NCBI GenBank assembly: GCA_033851915.1
Contig: JAWSVM010000002.1
Span: forward strand, 32,927 to 96,926
DNA: 64,000 nucleotides
Source of the DNA: UBA1672 sp033851915
Lineage (GTDB): Bacteria > Pseudomonadota > Alphaproteobacteria > Micavibrionales > Micavibrionaceae
Direction of reading: 5' to 3'
Shown here: positions 36,079 to 43,687 of the stretch, in pieces
How the letters are laid out: each line of letters starts with the position of its first letter
Position numbering within the stretch: position 1 is the first letter of the stretch
The notes under the pieces: model-generated
The model's database searches: none
What the model was told of the DNA's origin: nothing
Seen by the model: only the letters and a program-made list of their open reading frames with translations
Translations under genes and position numbers: made by a program

Positions 36079-36097
36079 CAACCACTCACTCTTCTTA

Positions 36098-36382
36098 CTA
36101 AGCTGGAATATCAACCGCAATGCGCTTATCACGCAACGGGCGCACCACTGCGATACAATCTTCATAAACAGGGTTGGATTTATACAGCGCCAATGCCGCC
36201 TCATCAGGAAATTCACCATACACAACAACATCAATGTCATTGGCAATCTGGTCAACCTTCGCGTTTTTAGTCACGCGCAATAACCACGCGCCCTCAATCG
36301 TTTCCAACATTTTGAGGCCTTGATAAATAGCATCGATGTTTTCAGGCTGCTTTGCGCTGAACATGACAATGTGTCTAATCAT
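36098..36382 (-). CDS. Dabb (stress-responsive A/B barrel) domain protein
   Basis: 94 residues consisting of one dimeric alpha/beta barrel domain: IRHIVMFSAKQPENIDAIYQ at the start and VVVYGEFPDEAALALYKSNP at the end, with Tyr/His positions typical of Dabb proteins. Function is unknown; relatives include small stress proteins and EthD-like barrels. It begins 5 bp after the ferredoxin stop, so it is the third gene of the desulfurase-ferredoxin transcript. Confidence 0.8.
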   Translation of the reverse strand: MIRHIVMFSAKQPENIDAIYQGLKMLETIEGAWLLRVTKNAKVDQIANDIDVVVYGEFPDEAALALYKSNPVYEDCIAVVRPLRDKRIAVDIPA

Positions 36383-36387
36383 AGGGG

Positions 36388-36726
36388 CTACCAATCAACT
36401 TTCGCACCGGGCAGCGCAACAACCAAGCCATCCAGCTCTTTACTCATGCGAATTTGACAGCCAAGGCGCGAATAATCATTCAAATCAAAGGCAAGATCCA
36501 GCATATCTTCTTCCTCGTCGGTCTTCTCGTTATCTTGCGCCGCAACCTTATCCACCCATTCAGGGTGAACATACATATGGCATGTCGCACACGCCATTGA
36601 TCCGCCGCACGCGCCTTCAATCACATCAAAAGGAACATCGCGCAGAATCTCCATCAGAGACCAACCCTCTTCCGCTTCTATATCTTTTTTAGAACCATCC
36701 GTTTGAATAACTGTAATCGTTGGCAT
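36388..36726 (-). CDS. adrenodoxin-type 2Fe-2S ferredoxin
   Basis: 112 residues. The cluster ligands are CGGSMACATC and the later Cys in LGCQIRM, the C-x5-C-x2-C...C pattern of ISC/adrenodoxin ferredoxins. I chose the start at MPTITVIQTDGS because AAGGA precedes it and the length then matches the family; an upstream in-frame ATG overlapping the desulfurase lacks a ribosome site. It likely supplies electrons for Fe-S assembly or a monooxygenase. Its pairing with a desulfurase supports the former. Confidence 0.92.
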   Translation of the reverse strand: MPTITVIQTDGSKKDIEAEEGWSLMEILRDVPFDVIEGACGGSMACATCHMYVHPEWVDKVAAQDNEKTDEEEDMLDLAFDLNDYSRLGCQIRMSKELDGLVVALPGAKVDW

Positions 36727-36781
36727 ACTCAAATCCTTATCATGTTTAATTCTTAGTGTGTGTTTAGCATTTTCTGGGGCG

Positions 36782-37915
36782 TTACCCGACATTTATGCGA
36801 CTATATATTTTTGTCCATGCAGATAAAAAAGCATCAATATCGCCCTCTTTCGTATCCCAGCCAATCGAAACACGCAAGGCACTTGATGCAATTTCTGCGC
36901 TTTGCCCCATAGCTTTTAGCGTAATACTAGGCTTAACACTGCCACTGGAACACGCCGAGCCATTACTCACCGCAATCCCCTCCAAATCCAGAGCCATCAA
37001 CATGCTTTGCGCATTCGCCCCCGCCAGCGAGAAAAAGCAAGTATTAACAACGCGCGGCGCGTCTTTGCTGTGAATAATAATCTCAGGGGAAATACGTGTA
37101 AGCTCCGCCTCCAGCCGATCACGCAAAGCCGCCAGCTTTTGATAAGCCTCCAGCCCCGTCAGCGCAGCATCAGCCGCCGCACCAAAACCCGCAATGCCCG
37201 CAACATTTTCCGTACCCGCGCGCGTTGATTTTTCCTGCCCGCCACCAAACAGAAGCTTAGGCGTTTGCCCGCACAAACCAAGCACCAGCGCACCAACACC
37301 CTGCGGCCCGCCAATTTTATGCGATGATAAGGTCAGAAAATCTATGCCCAAGGCCTTCATATCAACGAGAATACGCCCCGTCGCCTGCGTGGCATCACAA
37401 TGGAACAACGCGCCATGACGATGCGCCAAAGCACTTAACGCCGCAACATCCTGAATAACGCCACTCTCGTTATTCACCGCCATGCAGGACAGCAGAGAAA
37501 CCTTCTCCTCCCCGCCTAACATTTCCTCCAGAGAATCAAGGCGAATACGCCCATCACCATCAACAGGCACGTGCCTAATGCACCCACGCGCTTCTAATCC
37601 CTCCAATACAGATGGATGCTCAACAGAGGACACCAAGATAACCTCATCCGCATAAGCCTCCGCAAAGTGGCGCAGCACCGTGTTATTACCCTCAGTCGCG
37701 CCGCTGTTAAAGATAACCTGATTAACATCCCCACCAACCAACTGCGCAACATGACGGCGCGCATCCTCAACGATTTTACGCCCCGCACGCCCATAATGAT
37801 GCACCGCAGAAGCATTATGCGCCCCACCCTGCATCTTTAAAATCGGCTCCATCACCGCCCATGCATCGGGATGCAATGGTGCGCTGGCATTATAATCTAG
37901 GTAAATATGCGTCAT
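36782..37915 (-). CDS. class-V aminotransferase-fold cysteine desulfurase (NifS/IscS-like)
   Basis: 377 residues. The PLP lysine lies in LSSHKIGGPQGVGALVL, the N-terminus is IYLDYNASAPLHPDAW, and the mobile catalytic Cys loop is SNGSACSSGSVKPS, so the protein should release sulfur from cysteine. It is somewhat short of IscS (404) and nearer to NifS-like alphaproteobacterial homologues. It is followed by a ferredoxin. The upstream region carries a Fur-like palindrome, consistent with iron control, though the repressor is not shown. Sulfur could also go to MnmA. Confidence 0.93.
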   Translation of the reverse strand: MTHIYLDYNASAPLHPDAWAVMEPILKMQGGAHNASAVHHYGRAGRKIVEDARRHVAQLVGGDVNQVIFNSGATEGNNTVLRHFAEAYADEVILVSSVEHPSVLEGLEARGCIRHVPVDGDGRIRLDSLEEMLGGEEKVSLLSCMAVNNESGVIQDVAALSALAHRHGALFHCDATQATGRILVDMKALGIDFLTLSSHKIGGPQGVGALVLGLCGQTPKLLFGGGQEKSTRAGTENVAGIAGFGAAADAALTGLEAYQKLAALRDRLEAELTRISPEIIIHSKDAPRVVNTCFFSLAGANAQSMLMALDLEGIAVSNGSACSSGSVKPSITLKAMGQSAEIASSALRVSIGWDTKEGDIDAFLSAWTKIYSRINVG

Positions 37916-37968
37916 TTCAGCCCTTATTGCAGTGATTCTGTCAAAAAACTATATAATCCTATATAACA

Positions 37969-37981
37969 GATAATCATTATC
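37969..37981. promoter_or_regulatory. Fur-like inverted hexamer GATAAT-C-ATTATC
   Basis: A perfect 6-1-6 palindrome, GATAATCATTATC, identical to the 3' thirteen bases of the classical Fur box. It lies 54 bp before the cysteine desulfurase start and 158 bp before the hydrolase start, so it could serve either divergent promoter. Iron-responsive regulation is inferred from motif and gene function only. Confidence 0.5.
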
Positions 37982-38058
37982 CACATTGTTTTTCAATCAC
38001 TTATACGAATTTTATAGACATATACTGTGTTCTCTAATATATAACAGGGGCAATTTAG

Positions 38059-38139
38059 ATGAAGCAGCAACACCTTGCAGTAACATCTTGTTTACAATTG
38101 CATAATGGAAACATAGTTCAAATTAAGAAGAGGTTATGA
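38059..38139 (+). CDS. 26-codon leader ORF abutting the alpha/beta hydrolase
   Basis: An ATG preceded by AGGGG opens a frame reading MKQQHLAVTSCLQLHNGNIV..., which ends in TGA directly against the hydrolase ATG (TGAATG). The hydrolase ribosome site AAGAAGAGG is inside this frame. Such abutment usually means translational coupling or a regulatory leader. No peptide family is recognised. It is conserved only if comparative data say so. Confidence 0.35.
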   Translation: MKQQHLAVTSCLQLHNGNIVQIKKRL

Positions 38140-38808
38140 ATGCCCGAAGTCATTCTCACAGGACCAGCAGGTCGTCTTGAAGGTCGTTACACACATTCTA
38201 AAACAAAAGACGCGCCGTTGGCGTTGATACTACACCCGAATCCGCAACATGGCGGAACAATGAACAATAAAATCACCCACGCCCTGTTTCAGGCACACGT
38301 TGACCGTGGCTTTTCAACATTGCGCTTTAATTTCCGCGGTGTTGGCAGATCCCAAGGCGTTTACGACGAAGGCGAAGGCGAATTAAGCGATGCAGCAGCC
38401 GCACTGGACTGGATGATGGAATTAAACCCGAATACACCCTATGTTTGGGTTGCTGGTTTTTCATTCGGCGCATGGATTGGTATGCAATTGCTTATGCGTC
38501 GCCCTGAAATCGAAGGATTCATTACTGTTGCACCACCTGCACATATCGAAGATTTCGCATTCTTGGCACCCTGCCCGACATCAGGTTTGGTTTTGCATGG
38601 TGAACGCGATGATATTATTCCACGCCCCGCCGTTGATGAGTTCGTAGAAAAGCTTCACATGCAAAAAGGCATTGATATTGATTACCGCGTCCTACCCGGT
38701 GCGAATCATTTCTTCCACAACAACATTGATACAATGATTGACCATGTCCATGATCACATGAACAAGGCACAAGGTGGAAAGAACGTTCCTGTCAAGATTG
38801 CTGCTTAA
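38140..38808 (+). CDS. COG2945-type alpha/beta hydrolase
   Basis: 222 residues. The nucleophile elbow is GFSFGAWIG; HPNPQHGGTMNNKITHAL and LRFNFRGVGRSQG are characteristic of the group. The acid (GERDDIIP) and His (PGANHFF) of the triad are present, so a functional hydrolase is expected. Substrate unknown. No signal peptide. It is widespread in alphaproteobacteria. The stop is followed 21 bp later by a terminator. Confidence 0.88.
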   Translation: MPEVILTGPAGRLEGRYTHSKTKDAPLALILHPNPQHGGTMNNKITHALFQAHVDRGFSTLRFNFRGVGRSQGVYDEGEGELSDAAAALDWMMELNPNTPYVWVAGFSFGAWIGMQLLMRRPEIEGFITVAPPAHIEDFAFLAPCPTSGLVLHGERDDIIPRPAVDEFVEKLHMQKGIDIDYRVLPGANHFFHNNIDTMIDHVHDHMNKAQGGKNVPVKIAA

Positions 38809-38829
38809 TAACAGCATGATATAGACAAT

Positions 38830-38858
38830 AAAAAAGCGGGCTATATAGCTCGCTTTTT
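38830..38858 (+). terminator. terminator after the alpha/beta hydrolase
   Basis: AAAAAGCGGGC-TATAT-AGCTCGCTTTTT, a near-perfect stem with A and T tracts on either side, so it can act in both directions; the opposite-strand gene ends just beyond it. Confidence 0.85.
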
Positions 38859-38883
38859 CGTATCATCTTCATAGAAATTCAAA

Positions 38884-39225
38884 TTACATACTCGGCTCTT
38901 CCGGCTCAGCATCCGCGATATATGAAACATTCACAGTTCCTAAATCAGGCTTCGTCCGATCCCATTTTTCCATCCATGTTTCTTCAGGAACAACCTGTGC
39001 CGGTGGTCGAAAACTTTCTGACAAAGCAACAGCCTGCGGATCAATAACCGCATGAAAACCTGATATATCTTGATCCATCATTCCTAAATCAGGCTTAACT
39101 CTATCCCACCCAGCCAATTCCAGCTCATGCTGGGGTGTAACATCCAAATTAACATTCGCTAGATTTGTACCTAAGGACAGAGGCTGTCCATTATTATCTG
39201 TAAACTCAACCATACTCATCACCAT
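38884..39225 (-). CDS. 113-residue orphan with a repeated WDRxKPDLG motif
   Basis: No family recognised. The acidic sequence contains WDRVKPDLG and, about 44 residues later, WDRTKPDLG, each preceded by a Glu/Trp-rich segment (QHELELAGWDR and ETWMEKWDR), so it looks like two copies of a roughly 45-residue unit. No signal peptide, Cys or membrane segment. Three in-frame ATGs lie within five codons and no strong ribosome site separates them. It faces the hydrolase terminator. The regular repeat argues for a real gene. Confidence 0.65.
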   Translation of the reverse strand: MVMSMVEFTDNNGQPLSLGTNLANVNLDVTPQHELELAGWDRVKPDLGMMDQDISGFHAVIDPQAVALSESFRPPAQVVPEETWMEKWDRTKPDLGTVNVSYIADAEPEEPSM

Positions 39226-39322
39226 ATATTTTCTTATGAAAAATTATTTTATAATAGAAACCCCTTATATATCGTTAAGACACGGCAAAGCAAGGAAAAA
39301 CAACACACTATAACCAAAAGAA

Positions 39323-39355
39323 ATAACGCTGCGAGAAGAAAGACCAAAGACATAG
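39323..39355 (-). repeat. partial copy (3' half) of the palindromic repeat
   Basis: The string from ATAACGCTGCGAGAA to AAAGACATAG resembles only the right arm of the adjacent full copies, ATAACGC(C/T)GC...CGAAGACTAT. The left half is missing, so this looks like a decayed or truncated copy. Confidence 0.55.
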
Positions 39356-39454
39356 CCAAAGAGATTTTTACCCTTGCAAGGCATTAACGGCGACGCGTAT
39401 TTTTATACGCGAGACGTGAAATAACGCTGCAAGGGTGAAAATATCGAAGGCTAT
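39353..39454 (-). repeat. long imperfect palindrome, copy 2
   Basis: 102 nt. Ends TAGCC...GGCTA, a perfect ACCCTTGCA/TGCAAGGGT stem inside, and a tip of CGCGTAT-TTT-ATACGCG. The outermost 20 nt of each arm match copy 3 closely, while the middle stems differ but remain complementary. Confidence 0.85.
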
Positions 39455-39455
39455 A

Positions 39456-39560
39456 ATAGTCAAAGAGATTTTCTTTTCTTCAAGGCATGGGGCGGCGAAG
39501 CGTATTTTTCATACGTAAGGCGCAGCATAACGCCGCAGAAAAGGAAATACCGAAGACTAT
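39456..39560 (-). repeat. long imperfect palindrome, copy 3, ending on the ahpD stop codon
   Basis: 105 nt with ATAGTC/GACTAT ends, CTTTTCT/AGAAAAG stem, GGCGGCG/CGCCGC stem and CGTAT...ATACG tip. It overlaps the TAG stop of ahpD, as copies 1 and 4 overlap the stops of cpoB and ahpC. Confidence 0.85.
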
Positions 39561-40087
39561 GCTAGGGCAGCTTCGCCTGTTAAGACTGCCGCCACCGCAT
39601 GCACAACAGAGGCAACACGCACCGCCGTTTGTATTTCGGACGTGGTAAGCCCATCTTTACGCAACGCTGCTTCGTGGCTGTCAATACACATGCCACAGCC
39701 ATTAATCGCGGATACAGCCAGTGACCACAGCTCAAAATCAACTTTATCAACGCCGGGATTGGCAATCACATTCATACGCAATTTCGCCTGCAGCGTTTGA
39801 TATTCCTTATTCTTCGCCAAATGCACAAAACGATAATAGATGTTATTCATCGCCATAATCGCCGCCGCAGATTTCGCCGCATTTTGCACATCATCCGAAA
39901 GATGCCCGCTGGCCTCAGCCTGAATGGCGGCAATCACATCCGCATTCCCCGTTGCCAAAGCAGAAGCCAGAAATGTGCCCCATAAGCGTTGCTCGTTCAG
40001 CGTTTCATCTGATGCCAAAGACGATAAATTCAACTTAATATCTTTCGCATAGTCAGGGATTTTAGATTTTAATTCTGAAATAGACAT
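39557..40087 (-). CDS. ahpD: AhpD-like alkylhydroperoxidase
   Basis: About 176 residues from MSISELKSKIPD, with GGAG 8 nt upstream. The carboxymuconolactone-decarboxylase/AhpD fold carries the catalytic NGCGMCIDSHEAALRK, both redox cysteines plus the proton-relay Glu and His. It reduces AhpC disulfides, using lipoamide proteins in characterised mycobacterial systems. It lies downstream of ahpC with a large hairpin between them. Confidence 0.93.
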   Translation of the reverse strand: MSISELKSKIPDYAKDIKLNLSSLASDETLNEQRLWGTFLASALATGNADVIAAIQAEASGHLSDDVQNAAKSAAAIMAMNNIYYRFVHLAKNKEYQTLQAKLRMNVIANPGVDKVDFELWSLAVSAINGCGMCIDSHEAALRKDGLTTSEIQTAVRVASVVHAVAAVLTGEAALA

Positions 40088-40174
40088 GTATTTTCTCCAT
40101 ATTTTAGGGATTTTAGATGTAAAAAGGGCGGCATCAGCCAAGCAAAACACCGCCCATAATTTAATTTTTTAACC

Positions 40175-40297
40175 AAACCAAAGTATTTCGTGGCGAAAAT
40201 AGTAAGGTTTTACTGACCCGTACCGCAGCGTATATTTACATACGTGAGGAACGGAAGCATAAAAGCACGCTATTTGCAGCCCGAAAGACGAAGGTTT
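40175..40297 (-). repeat. long imperfect palindrome, copy 4, between ahpC and ahpD
   Basis: 123 nt, the longest copy. AAACC...GGTTT ends, a TTTCG/CGAAA stem further in, and a CGTAT...ATACG tip. It overlaps the ahpC stop codon. Being inside the ahpC-ahpD transcript, it could act as attenuator or stabilise upstream ahpC mRNA. Confidence 0.8.
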
Positions 40298-40877
40298 ATG
40301 CAGCTATTTTAGTAGCTTCCGCAGAAACATCAATCGTATCACCACCTGTTTGGCGATTACACGGGCACAGCTCATCAGATTGTAGCGCGTCCAGAATACG
40401 TAAAGTTTCCTTCGGGTTACGGCCAACATTCAAGCCATTCACTGCAACGTGCTGAATAACGCCATCAGGATCAACGATATATGTTGCACGCAAAGCAACG
40501 CCTGCTTCTGCATGACGCACACCCAAACCATCAATCAATGATCCGTTTGTGTCGGCAAATGACCATTGACCAAGACTTTTAAGGCCATCATGTTCACGAC
40601 GCCACGCCAATTTACAAAATTCATTATCTGAAGAACCACCAAGAACAACAGTGTCACGATCTGCAAAATCTTCGTTCAGATTTGCAAATTCAATGATTTC
40701 TGTCGGACAAACGAATGTAAAATCTTTAGGGTAGAAAAAGAAAACCTTCCACTTTCCTTCAAAACTTTTTTCCGTGATGGTTTCAAACGCGCTTTCGCCG
40801 TTTTCTTCATGCACATTAAATCCGGGTTTTACGCCTGTAATTTCAAATTCAGGGATTTGATCACCAATACCGAGCAT
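40296..40877 (-). CDS. ahpC: peroxiredoxin AhpC
   Basis: 193 residues. The peroxidatic Cys is in FTFVCPTEIIEF near residue 56; the resolving region is DELCPCNRQTGGDTID at the C-terminus, the AhpD-dependent subtype seen in mycobacteria. Substrate: hydrogen peroxide and organic hydroperoxides in the cytoplasm. It is divergent from oxyR across 148 bp and upstream of ahpD, so it is very likely activated by OxyR. Confidence 0.96.
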   Translation of the reverse strand: MLGIGDQIPEFEITGVKPGFNVHEENGESAFETITEKSFEGKWKVFFFYPKDFTFVCPTEIIEFANLNEDFADRDTVVLGGSSDNEFCKLAWRREHDGLKSLGQWSFADTNGSLIDGLGVRHAEAGVALRATYIVDPDGVIQHVAVNGLNVGRNPKETLRILDALQSDELCPCNRQTGGDTIDVSAEATKIAA

Positions 40878-40963
40878 TTTATTCTCTCCATTTGTTTTAA
40901 GAATTCATTTTCTATGACTAGAAGATTGCACAGATTCCCCTCTAAAATCCAGCGCATAATACC

Positions 40964-41015
40964 ACTAATTAATAATGATTTTTTCACTACTAATTAAGAT
41001 TAAAAATGATATAAT
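40964..41015 (+). promoter_or_regulatory. ahpC-oxyR control region with direct repeats and an oxyR -10
   Basis: ACTAATTAA occurs at 40964 and again at 40989, 25 bp apart. TATAAT lies at 41010-41015, only 10 nt before the oxyR ATG, so transcription should start within a few bases of the initiation codon. No good -35 is seen; the repeat occupies that zone. Confidence 0.5.
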
Positions 41016-41025
41016 CACTATTATT

Positions 41026-41922
41026 ATGAGACCGACACTACGACAAATGGAATATTTAATCGCGCTGGAAGATGAAAAGTCATTCAGCGCCGCCGCAGAA
41101 ATTTGCAACATCACCCAATCCACATTAGGCGCAGGAATCCGCGAGATGGAGAACATTCTCGATCAGCCCCTCGTCAATCGCGGACAGCGCAAAAATATAA
41201 CCCTAACCACCTTTGGCGCAGAAGTTGCCCATGACGCGCGCCAAATACTGGGTGATACGGATAAATTAACAGCGCGCGCAAAACACATAAAAACCCCACT
41301 GACAGGGCCTTTACGCCTTGGAATAATCCCGACAATCGCGCCTTATTTCTTGCCAACTATCCTACCGACAATACAAAAACACTTCCCCGCACTGGAACTG
41401 GAACTGCACGAAGACCTCAGCGATCGCCTCGTAGAAAGCATCCGCAAAGGTACGCTGGATATGATTTTAATGGCTTTTCCTTTTGATACACCGGACATGA
41501 CGCAGATGTTTTTGTTCGAAGAGCCCTTCTTTCTCGCCACCCCGAAAGAACGCGAACCACAAGGAAACACCCTAAACACCGGTGATATTGACGCAGGAGA
41601 GCTGCTTTTGCTGGAAGATGGACATTGCCTGCGCGACCATGCCCTTGCCGCATGTGGCCTGCAAAAGCCCACACAACGCAAGGCCTACAGCGCGACATCC
41701 CTGCAAACACTTATCCAACTGGTCAGCCATAATTACGGCATGACCCTCCTGCCCGAAATGGCATTACAGGATTTACCCAAGAACATATCCATCATCCCTT
41801 TTAACAACCCGAAACCCACCCGTGACATCGGCTTAGCATGGCGGCGCGGCCACCCAAGGCGCACGGAGTTCGAGACTTTAGGGAAAATCATGCTAAACAC
41901 ACATCCCCATACCAATGCATAG
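41026..41922 (+). CDS. oxyR: LysR-type peroxide sensor OxyR
   Basis: 298 residues. N-terminal winged helix (LRQMEYLIALEDEKSFSAAA; ITQSTLGAGIREMENILDQP). The sensor segment LLLEDGHCLRDHALAACG carries both disulfide-forming cysteines nine residues apart, as in E. coli C199/C208. The C-terminus ends RRTEFETLGK. No ribosome site precedes the ATG and a TATAAT is only 10 nt away, so the mRNA may be leaderless. Activates ahpC and its own control region by inference. Confidence 0.95.
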   Translation: MRPTLRQMEYLIALEDEKSFSAAAEICNITQSTLGAGIREMENILDQPLVNRGQRKNITLTTFGAEVAHDARQILGDTDKLTARAKHIKTPLTGPLRLGIIPTIAPYFLPTILPTIQKHFPALELELHEDLSDRLVESIRKGTLDMILMAFPFDTPDMTQMFLFEEPFFLATPKEREPQGNTLNTGDIDAGELLLLEDGHCLRDHALAACGLQKPTQRKAYSATSLQTLIQLVSHNYGMTLLPEMALQDLPKNISIIPFNNPKPTRDIGLAWRRGHPRRTEFETLGKIMLNTHPHTNA

Positions 41923-42019
41923 GAATACGCGGGATTTCCTTGCTTTTTCTTGCATTTTTTTGTAAACAAGCACAATAAGATGATACAATTCATCAATAAG
42001 ATTTAAAACGGGTGAAAAA

Positions 42020-42610
42020 ATGGACAACGTATTACTGATAGTGAACCATGTTCAAAGTGGATATCTCGACCAGAATGATCCTGATGACGTTGCGCTACGC
42101 CAAAAAATATTAGATTTTGTTGAAGAAGCAAGACCACATGTTAATAAAATAGCATGGTCATACGCCATGAAAGACAGCCTTCAAGGCTTACCCTTTAACA
42201 TTGCGACAGAACGCCCTGAAACATTTCAAAAAGACGCCGACCTGACACTTACCAACAACGACGGCAAAGGTCTGGATTCTAATTTCCTACAAAAGATATT
42301 CGATGAAAGCCCTGGCCACGTCATCCTTGTTGGTGTCTATTTCGAAGCCTGCAGCGCCGGAACAGCCAAAAATATAAAACAGAACATCGGCATAAAAGTC
42401 TCCGTACCTATGGATATGACAAACCCGGCTGAACCTCCCTTCAAAGATTTTTATGACAACGTAGCCAAAGATCTACAAGCATCAGGCATCGATGTAAAAA
42501 CACCCTCCGCAGAACTGCTAGAGCAAATAAAAGCCGAACACACACAAGAAAATACTATCGATGAAAAGCCCCGCCCTGCCCTAGATACATCCGAGGCACA
42601 CAATCTTTAA
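42020..42610 (+). CDS. isochorismatase-fold protein, probably degenerate
   Basis: 196 residues. The pattern VLLIVNHVQSGYLD near the N-terminus and HVILVGVYFEACSAGTAKNI near residue 100 match strands 1 and 4 of the isochorismatase/nicotinamidase fold, with the nucleophilic Cys kept. However the catalytic Asp of the usual VIDMQ is Asn here, and the typical catalytic Lys is not clear. It is likely a hydrolase-fold protein with altered or no activity. Ribosome site GGGTGA before the ATG. Isolated between oxyR and trhO. Confidence 0.5.
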   Translation: MDNVLLIVNHVQSGYLDQNDPDDVALRQKILDFVEEARPHVNKIAWSYAMKDSLQGLPFNIATERPETFQKDADLTLTNNDGKGLDSNFLQKIFDESPGHVILVGVYFEACSAGTAKNIKQNIGIKVSVPMDMTNPAEPPFKDFYDNVAKDLQASGIDVKTPSAELLEQIKAEHTQENTIDEKPRPALDTSEAHNL

Positions 42611-42675
42611 GAGCCTGTAACAAAGCCTTGAAGGCATAGTTGCAAAGCCACAGAAAAAACGGTATAAATCTGCGC

Positions 42676-43596
42676 ATGACACAGACACAAGACACATATC
42701 AGGTTGCGGCCATGTACCGCTTTGTTTCCATTGAGGATATCCCCGCTTTACGGCAGGAGATCTACGACTTTGCCGAAGCGAACACGCCCAACATATGCGG
42801 AACGTTACTCCTCGCGCCTGAAGGCGTGAACGGCACAATTGCCGCCTCCCCCGTTGACATGGATAAAATGATCGGCTTTCTGGATGATAAGCTCGGCGTG
42901 CGCAGCGGTGGAACAGCGTGTGAGCTGAAATTTTCTCACGCATCAAAACAACCCTTCAATCGCTTCAAAGTCCGCCCGAAGAAAGAGCTCATCACTCTGC
43001 GCAAGCCTGAAGCAGATCCAACGAAACAAGTTGGTGAATATGTCGCGCCAAAAGACTGGAACGCCTTAATCAGCGACCCTGACGTGATCCTGATCGACAC
43101 GCGCAATGATTACGAAACCAAAGTAGGCATGTTTGAGGGCACAATTGACCCCGACATAAAGATTTTCACCGAATTCCCCGACTGGGTTGAAAAAAACCTC
43201 GATGCCACCAAAGACAAGAAAGTCGCCATGTTCTGCACCGGCGGCATCCGCTGTGAAAAGGCCAGTGCCTATATGCTCGCCCAAGGATTCGAAAATGTTT
43301 ATCACCTTAAAGGCGGCATTTTAGAATATCTTGAGACCATCCCCGCGGATGAAAGCAAATGGGAGGGCGATTGTTTTGTCTTCGATCACCGCGTATCTGT
43401 TGGAAACGGCCTTGAAGAAGGTGATTGGAGCGTTTGCCACGCCTGTCGTGAGCCTATCTCCGCTGCAGAAGTACTACGCTCCGAATATGAGAAGGGCGTG
43501 TCATGCCATCATTGCATCACCAACCTAACCCCTGAGCGTGAGAAAGCCCTGCGCGCACGCCAAGATCATTATAATGAGCGCTATAGCGAAGAATAG
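42676..43596 (+). CDS. trhO: tRNA uridine-34 hydroxylase TrhO (YceA)
   Basis: 306 residues from MTQTQDTYQVAAMYRF. The TrhO N-terminal domain (GTLLLAPEGVNGTIA) is followed by a rhodanese domain with the active Cys in MFCTGGIRCEKASAYML and a C-terminal CxxC pair (CHACREP and CHHC), probably a zinc site. It makes 5-hydroxyuridine at wobble U34 with prephenate/oxygen-linked chemistry in E. coli. Part of the window's strong tRNA-modification set. Confidence 0.93.
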   Translation: MTQTQDTYQVAAMYRFVSIEDIPALRQEIYDFAEANTPNICGTLLLAPEGVNGTIAASPVDMDKMIGFLDDKLGVRSGGTACELKFSHASKQPFNRFKVRPKKELITLRKPEADPTKQVGEYVAPKDWNALISDPDVILIDTRNDYETKVGMFEGTIDPDIKIFTEFPDWVEKNLDATKDKKVAMFCTGGIRCEKASAYMLAQGFENVYHLKGGILEYLETIPADESKWEGDCFVFDHRVSVGNGLEEGDWSVCHACREPISAAEVLRSEYEKGVSCHHCITNLTPEREKALRARQDHYNERYSEE

Positions 43597-43687
43597 AATT
43601 CTCACACGTGATTTACCATTATTATGAAACGGCTATACTTGGACAATATTAAAATAAATTTTCAAGCTATTGATATAAAAAGAAAAA

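Larger units (their letters stand above)
39226..39556. repeat. 331 nt gene-free region made mostly of palindromic repeats
   Basis: Contains a 3'-half remnant (39323-39355) followed by two full palindromes, 39353-39454 and 39456-39560, nearly head to tail. The first 97 nt nearest the orphan gene would hold its promoter; nothing clear is seen. Confidence 0.8.
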
